Shown: positions 60,750 to 64,000 of the stretch, piece by piece
Position numbering within the stretch: the stretch's first letter is position 1
Layout of the letters: the number at the start of each line of letters is the position of its first letter
From: Bacteriovoracaceae bacterium
Lineage (GTDB): Bacteria; Bdellovibrionota; Bacteriovoracia; Bacteriovoracales; Bacteriovoracaceae
Length of the DNA: 64,000 nucleotides
Reading direction: 5' to 3'
Assembly (NCBI GenBank): GCA_947446575.1
Contig: CANFHC010000016.1
Coordinates: 1-64,000 of the forward strand
Notes under the pieces: generated by a model
Told to the model about the DNA's origin: nothing
The model's database searches: none
Seen by the model: only the letters and a program-made list of their open reading frames with translations
Translations under genes and position numbers: made by a program

Positions 60750-62171
60750 TTATTCAAAACCATAATCCATATTTTCTGACATACCATTGCGCTTAAGTCC
60801 GATTTGGAATTGATCAATTTCTTTGATTCTTCCTAATAGACCCATCAACTCATTTAAATTTTCAATCTTTTTGCCATTGATATTACAAATGATATCGTTT
60901 TCTTGAATGTTTAATTGAGAGTAGAGACTTCCTGCCACAACTTCCGTCATTTTAAAACAAAGTGATCCATCTGGATTTGTTATCTGAACTGCCTTAGCTT
61001 GAGTGAGAACTTCACTCATATTATTAATCATTGAATCGCGGAATTTTCTTTTAATTTTAAAACTATTTCCAGCGTTTTTAATGTTTGGATTCATACTTTT
61101 AAACAAAGATTTTCCAGCTTTAGGAGATAAGATCTTAAGTTTTGGCATGGTCGGCTCAGCTTCTGCTTCCGTCACTGCATATTCACAATCGCCAGTTTGC
61201 AGATTTTTTAAAATAACTTTCATGCGGTCAATTTTTGAAACTTCTGCCATTTCATCAAGGCGTTCACCTTCTCTTACGTTCATAAGTTCTGCATTTCCAC
61301 GGAATTGAACTGAGGCCACTGATTTTACTGAATCTTGCAAAACAATAGTGTCTAATAATTTAATGTTCAGAGTTGTTGGTTTTTCAGCATCCAAACAAAT
61401 AATACTTGCGATATCTTTTTTCGATGAAGTATCAGTGGATTTGTCACTTTCTTTTACATTGAAGAGGTTAGTTGAAGCAATTTTATTAATGTCTTGAACA
61501 GTTGTATCTGCGCGCTCCATTGGAATTTGCATGCTTCTGACGATTTTTGTAACTGGAGGTGTTTTATTAAAAAAGAGGGCCAGGTTTTTACCTAACATGT
61601 AAGTGACAGTGACAACTAATAAAATAATAAAGACAGAATGAATTTTTCCTCTGGTATAGGGAGAAAAAAGACGGAGAACAAAATCATTCCAATTAAATTT
61701 ATCCAAACTATTCATTGGCGATTTGCCAGAAAGAGAGGACTTTATTTTATTCTTGGCGTTTTCGCGACTAAAAGTAGGAAATTTAAACTTAAATTTTTTA
61801 GCCATTGATGGCGGTGCTGGCAATTCCATTTCTTGGAATGAAAAGCTATTTTGTGTAGGATCTTTCTCAGAATCACTCGAGAAGTTTGGATCACTTTCGC
61901 GGGCCGCTTGCTCAAGTGCAGCTTCTTGCAATTGTTTTTGGTATTTATTTATCTTGAATCCACCCAAGGTTTTTTCAGCGAAATCTTCTGGACTTTCCTC
62001 TGAATCATATTCAGATTGCTCTGCTGTTCTAGAATAGAGTGATTCATCGCTATCAGCAGTATCATTTGAGTCAATGATTTCTTCAGCATCTTCAATTATA
62101 TTTGATGCATCATCGGATTTTGTCTTCTTGAAACGATCAAGAAAGCTAAAATTAAATTTAAACTTTTTCAT
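60750..62171 (-). CDS. gspC: Type II secretion protein GspC with extended cytoplasmic region
   Basis: A 473-residue inner-membrane protein that couples the platform to GspD. It has an unusually long, acidic and probably disordered cytoplasmic region (1-175), one membrane helix (about 178-200, VFIILLVVTVTYMLG), a periplasmic HR domain (CLDAEKPTTLNIKLLDTIVLQDSVKSVASVQF split near 265-295) and a C-terminal PDZ domain (residues about 385-470, VVAGSLYSQLNIQENDIICNINGKKI). Usual GspC proteins have 270-300 residues. First gene of the operon; a -10-like TATAAT lies about 115 bases upstream. Confidence 0.9.
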   Translation of the reverse strand: MKKFKFNFSFLDRFKKTKSDDASNIIEDAEEIIDSNDTADSDESLYSRTAEQSEYDSEESPEDFAEKTLGGFKINKYQKQLQEAALEQAARESDPNFSSDSEKDPTQNSFSFQEMELPAPPSMAKKFKFKFPTFSRENAKNKIKSSLSGKSPMNSLDKFNWNDFVLRLFSPYTRGKIHSVFIILLVVTVTYMLGKNLALFFNKTPPVTKIVRSMQIPMERADTTVQDINKIASTNLFNVKESDKSTDTSSKKDIASIICLDAEKPTTLNIKLLDTIVLQDSVKSVASVQFRGNAELMNVREGERLDEMAEVSKIDRMKVILKNLQTGDCEYAVTEAEAEPTMPKLKILSPKAGKSLFKSMNPNIKNAGNSFKIKRKFRDSMINNMSEVLTQAKAVQITNPDGSLCFKMTEVVAGSLYSQLNIQENDIICNINGKKIENLNELMGLLGRIKEIDQFQIGLKRNGMSENMDYGFE

Positions 62172-62285
62172 TTTTTAACTTCATGTTAATTTTGAATTTC
62201 ATCAAATCCAAAGTCACCTTCCATGGTGGAGCTTTTTTATTCTTATTCTTCTATTCTAAGAAGTTAGGCGATACACAGCAAGTAA

Positions 62286-62291
62286 ATTATA
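62286..62291 (-). promoter_or_regulatory. Candidate -10 box of the gsp operon promoter
   Basis: A perfect TATAAT on the minus strand (in CTTAATATAATTTAC), 115 bases upstream of the gspC ATG in a 251-base non-coding gap. No good -35 box is seen 16-18 bases further up, so the assignment is tentative. The leader would carry a tiny 12-codon frame that I do not regard as a gene. Confidence 0.3.
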
Positions 62292-62422
62292 TTAAGTTGA
62301 ATTAATACACTTCTAAATTATCCGAGCGTTTCGGTAGATTTATGGCTTTTTCTTTTCTTTTAAAAAAGATTGAGTATTCTATTACTGTTTAAAAGTTATT
62401 CTCTAAAATAAGGTGATAAAAA

Positions 62423-64000
62423 ATGTCAAGTAACGAGTCGGGTAATTTTCAATCAGTAGTTGGTGGATTCTTTTTTGGTGAAGTAAGCGAAAATCTTATT
62501 TTTCCTTTTCCGCATTTTTCGGACTCACAAGTTGAGATGGCCAAAGAAATGACCTCCGCAATCGATGCTTTTGCTAAAGATAATATAAATGGTGAGAAAT
62601 TTGATCATGATTCACATATTCCTGATGAAGTTATTGCAGGCTTGGGACAATTGGGTCTTTTAGGCTTAGCAGTCCCGGAAGATTTGGGTGGTTTAGGGCT
62701 CGATTACACTCTTTACTGTCGCGTATTCGCCCAAGTCGCTAGTCACGATGCATCTGTCGCGACAATGGTTGGAGCTCACCAGTCGATTGGTTACCGCGCT
62801 TTGATTAATGAAGGGAGTGAGGCGCAAAAGAAAAAGTGGCTTCCTAAATTAGCTAGCGGTGAAGTTATCGCCGCGTTCTGTTTAACAGAACCTGGTTCTG
62901 GATCAGACGCTTATTCAATTAAAACAAAAGCAGTTGATAATAAGGATGGAACCTTTACCATTACTGGTCAAAAACTTTGGATCACCAACGGAGGCCTTGC
63001 TGGATTTTATTCTGTTTATTGTAAAACTGATCATGAAGTTGACGGTAAGACAGTGGAAAAAATTTCCTGTTTTATCGTTGAAAAAACAATGGCAGGAATT
63101 TCATTTGGTGAAAAAGAAAATAAAATGGGGATTAGAGGAAGTGAGACTCGTGCCGTTTATTTTGATAAAGTCGTTGTTCCTAAAGAAAATATTTTAGGAG
63201 AATTAGGAAAAGGATTCAAAATCGCGATGAACGTTTTGAACTCAGGACGTTTATCTTTAGGTGCTGGATGTGTGGCCGGAATGAAATCGGTTTTAGCTCT
63301 TGCTACTGAACACGCTACCAATAGAAAACAATTTGACCGCCCAATTGCGGAGTTTGGATTAATTCAACAAAAATTGGCAAAAATGGCAGAGATGACTTAT
63401 GCCGTAGAAAGTATTGTTTATTTATCAACTGGAAATATGACAAAAGGGATGAACGATTACTATATGGAGACTGCTGTCTGTAAAGTATTTGGATCAGAAT
63501 GTCTTTGGAGTACAGTAGATATGGGAATGCAGATTGCTGCAGGTAACGGATACATGAAAGAGTATCCATATGAACGCATTATGCGTGACTCTCGCATTCA
63601 ATTAATTTTTGAAGGAACAAATGAAATCCTTCGCTGTCTTCTTGCTCTCTCTGGAGTGCGTGGACCATCAGAAGATATGAAAGAATTAGGAAAAATTTCT
63701 GATGTGGGTTCAGCACTTCATGACCCAATTAAATCATTGGGTGTTTTCACAAAATTTGCCCGCAAAAGATTATCAAATATGATGGGATCAAAGCAGTTAA
63801 CAAAAGCTCATCCTGAATTAAAAGAGCAAGCAGAAAAATTCTCATCTTGTTTAGGAAAATTTGCCATTGCAGTGGAAGACTCACTTATTAAATACGGCAA
63901 AAAAATTATAGACAATGAACTTCCTCAAGGTCGCTTAGCAGATATGGTTATTGATCTTTATGTTATGTGTGCAGTTATTTCAAGAACGACTGCTATTTTA
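62423..64000 (+). CDS. Acyl-CoA dehydrogenase (very-long-chain/ACAD9-like), cut by the window end
   Basis: An open frame of 526 codons running off the right edge, starting at ATG 62423 with AAGGTGA upstream. It has the acyl-CoA dehydrogenase fold: LGLLGLAVPEDLGGLGLDY, FCLTEPGSGSDA (FAD/substrate signature), KLWITNGGLAGFY, and IFEGTNEILR with the catalytic-type Glu397. The C-terminal extension past residue 420 (SDVGSALHDPIKSLGVFTKFARK...) is the kind found in very-long-chain and ACAD9-type enzymes. It starts fatty-acid beta-oxidation and is divergent from the gsp operon. Confidence 0.93.
   Translation, partial: MSSNESGNFQSVVGGFFFGEVSENLIFPFPHFSDSQVEMAKEMTSAIDAFAKDNINGEKFDHDSHIPDEVIAGLGQLGLLGLAVPEDLGGLGLDYTLYCRVFAQVASHDASVATMVGAHQSIGYRALINEGSEAQKKKWLPKLASGEVIAAFCLTEPGSGSDAYSIKTKAVDNKDGTFTITGQKLWITNGGLAGFYSVYCKTDHEVDGKTVEKISCFIVEKTMAGISFGEKENKMGIRGSETRAVYFDKVVVPKENILGELGKGFKIAMNVLNSGRLSLGAGCVAGMKSVLALATEHATNRKQFDRPIAEFGLIQQKLAKMAEMTYAVESIVYLSTGNMTKGMNDYYMETAVCKVFGSECLWSTVDMGMQIAAGNGYMKEYPYERIMRDSRIQLIFEGTNEILRCLLALSGVRGPSEDMKELGKISDVGSALHDPIKSLGVFTKFARKRLSNMMGSKQLTKAHPELKEQAEKFSSCLGKFAIAVEDSLIKYGKKIIDNELPQGRLADMVIDLYVMCAVISRTTAIL

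Noticed and set aside
62180-62230. 12-codon frame MEGDFGFDEIQN in the gspC leader
   Set aside because: No ribosome site before its ATG and no regulatory codon pattern or attenuator hairpin; treated as chance.

Overview
The window is a gene-dense, AT-rich stretch of bacterial chromosome, with many 1-20 base gaps and overlaps between genes. A complete type II secretion operon ending in gspL-M-N, many secreted proteins of unknown role, FecR and CHASE2-cyclase genes, PilZ and HD signalling proteins, an O2-dependent hemF, and a bacterial ceramide gene set together point to an aerobic Gram-negative predatory-type lineage. My best guess is Bdellovibrionota, near Bacteriovorax. This is inference from gene content; no 16S gene is present. 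I found no insertion sequence, prophage, CRISPR array or rRNA.

Left end (1-7,550): a tRNA-Phe with terminator, two small exported or hydrolase genes, a BrnT/BrnA toxin-antitoxin pair, a self-regulated XRE-type regulator followed by two small membrane proteins, a GNAT enzyme, apt, yceI with a divergent LysR regulator, and a fatty-acid 2-hydroxylase-like membrane enzyme. Lipid block (7,640-11,010, minus strand): an alpha-oxoamine synthase of serine palmitoyltransferase type, a GNAT-fold N-acyltransferase and an NAD-dependent epimerase/reductase. Together these are the three enzymes of bacterial ceramide synthesis. A PilZ gene lies just upstream and the hydroxylase just downstream. A 15-bp hairpin sequesters the ribosome binding site of the acyltransferase gene.

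Middle (12,000-31,300): a DUF2797 protein, pepN and a DUF4442 protein; a secreted caspase-like protein; class II fructose-bisphosphate aldolase; a fused two-domain 2-oxoacid dehydrogenase E1 next to a degenerate HD-domain protein carrying a G9 tract; then a minus-strand FecR / TPR-beta-barrel / CHASE2-adenylate cyclase set with an intrinsic terminator directly in front of the second gene; hemF, an EamA transporter and a lipoprotein. Iron-sulfur block (31,295-37,117): Rrf2 regulator-sufB-sufC-sufD-sufS-nfu, in one direction.

Right half (37,342-64,000): a secreted zinc metallopeptidase-like protein with small exported partners and a GlpG rhomboid; a two-gene type IIA topoisomerase whose B subunit has a histone-H1-like Lys/Ala tail and whose A subunit lacks the C-terminal wrapping domain; an IHF-like protein with an acidic tail and a MerR regulator; then the full gspC-D-E-F-G-H-I-J-K-L-M-N operon (minus strand), followed by a polyprenyl diphosphate synthase. 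The window ends inside an acyl-CoA dehydrogenase gene.

The strongest candidates for unusual biology are the ceramide cluster with its RNA hairpin, the tailed topoisomerase/IHF neighbourhood, the FecR-TPR-CHASE2 cyclase set with its attenuator-like terminator, and the G9 tract in the HD gene.
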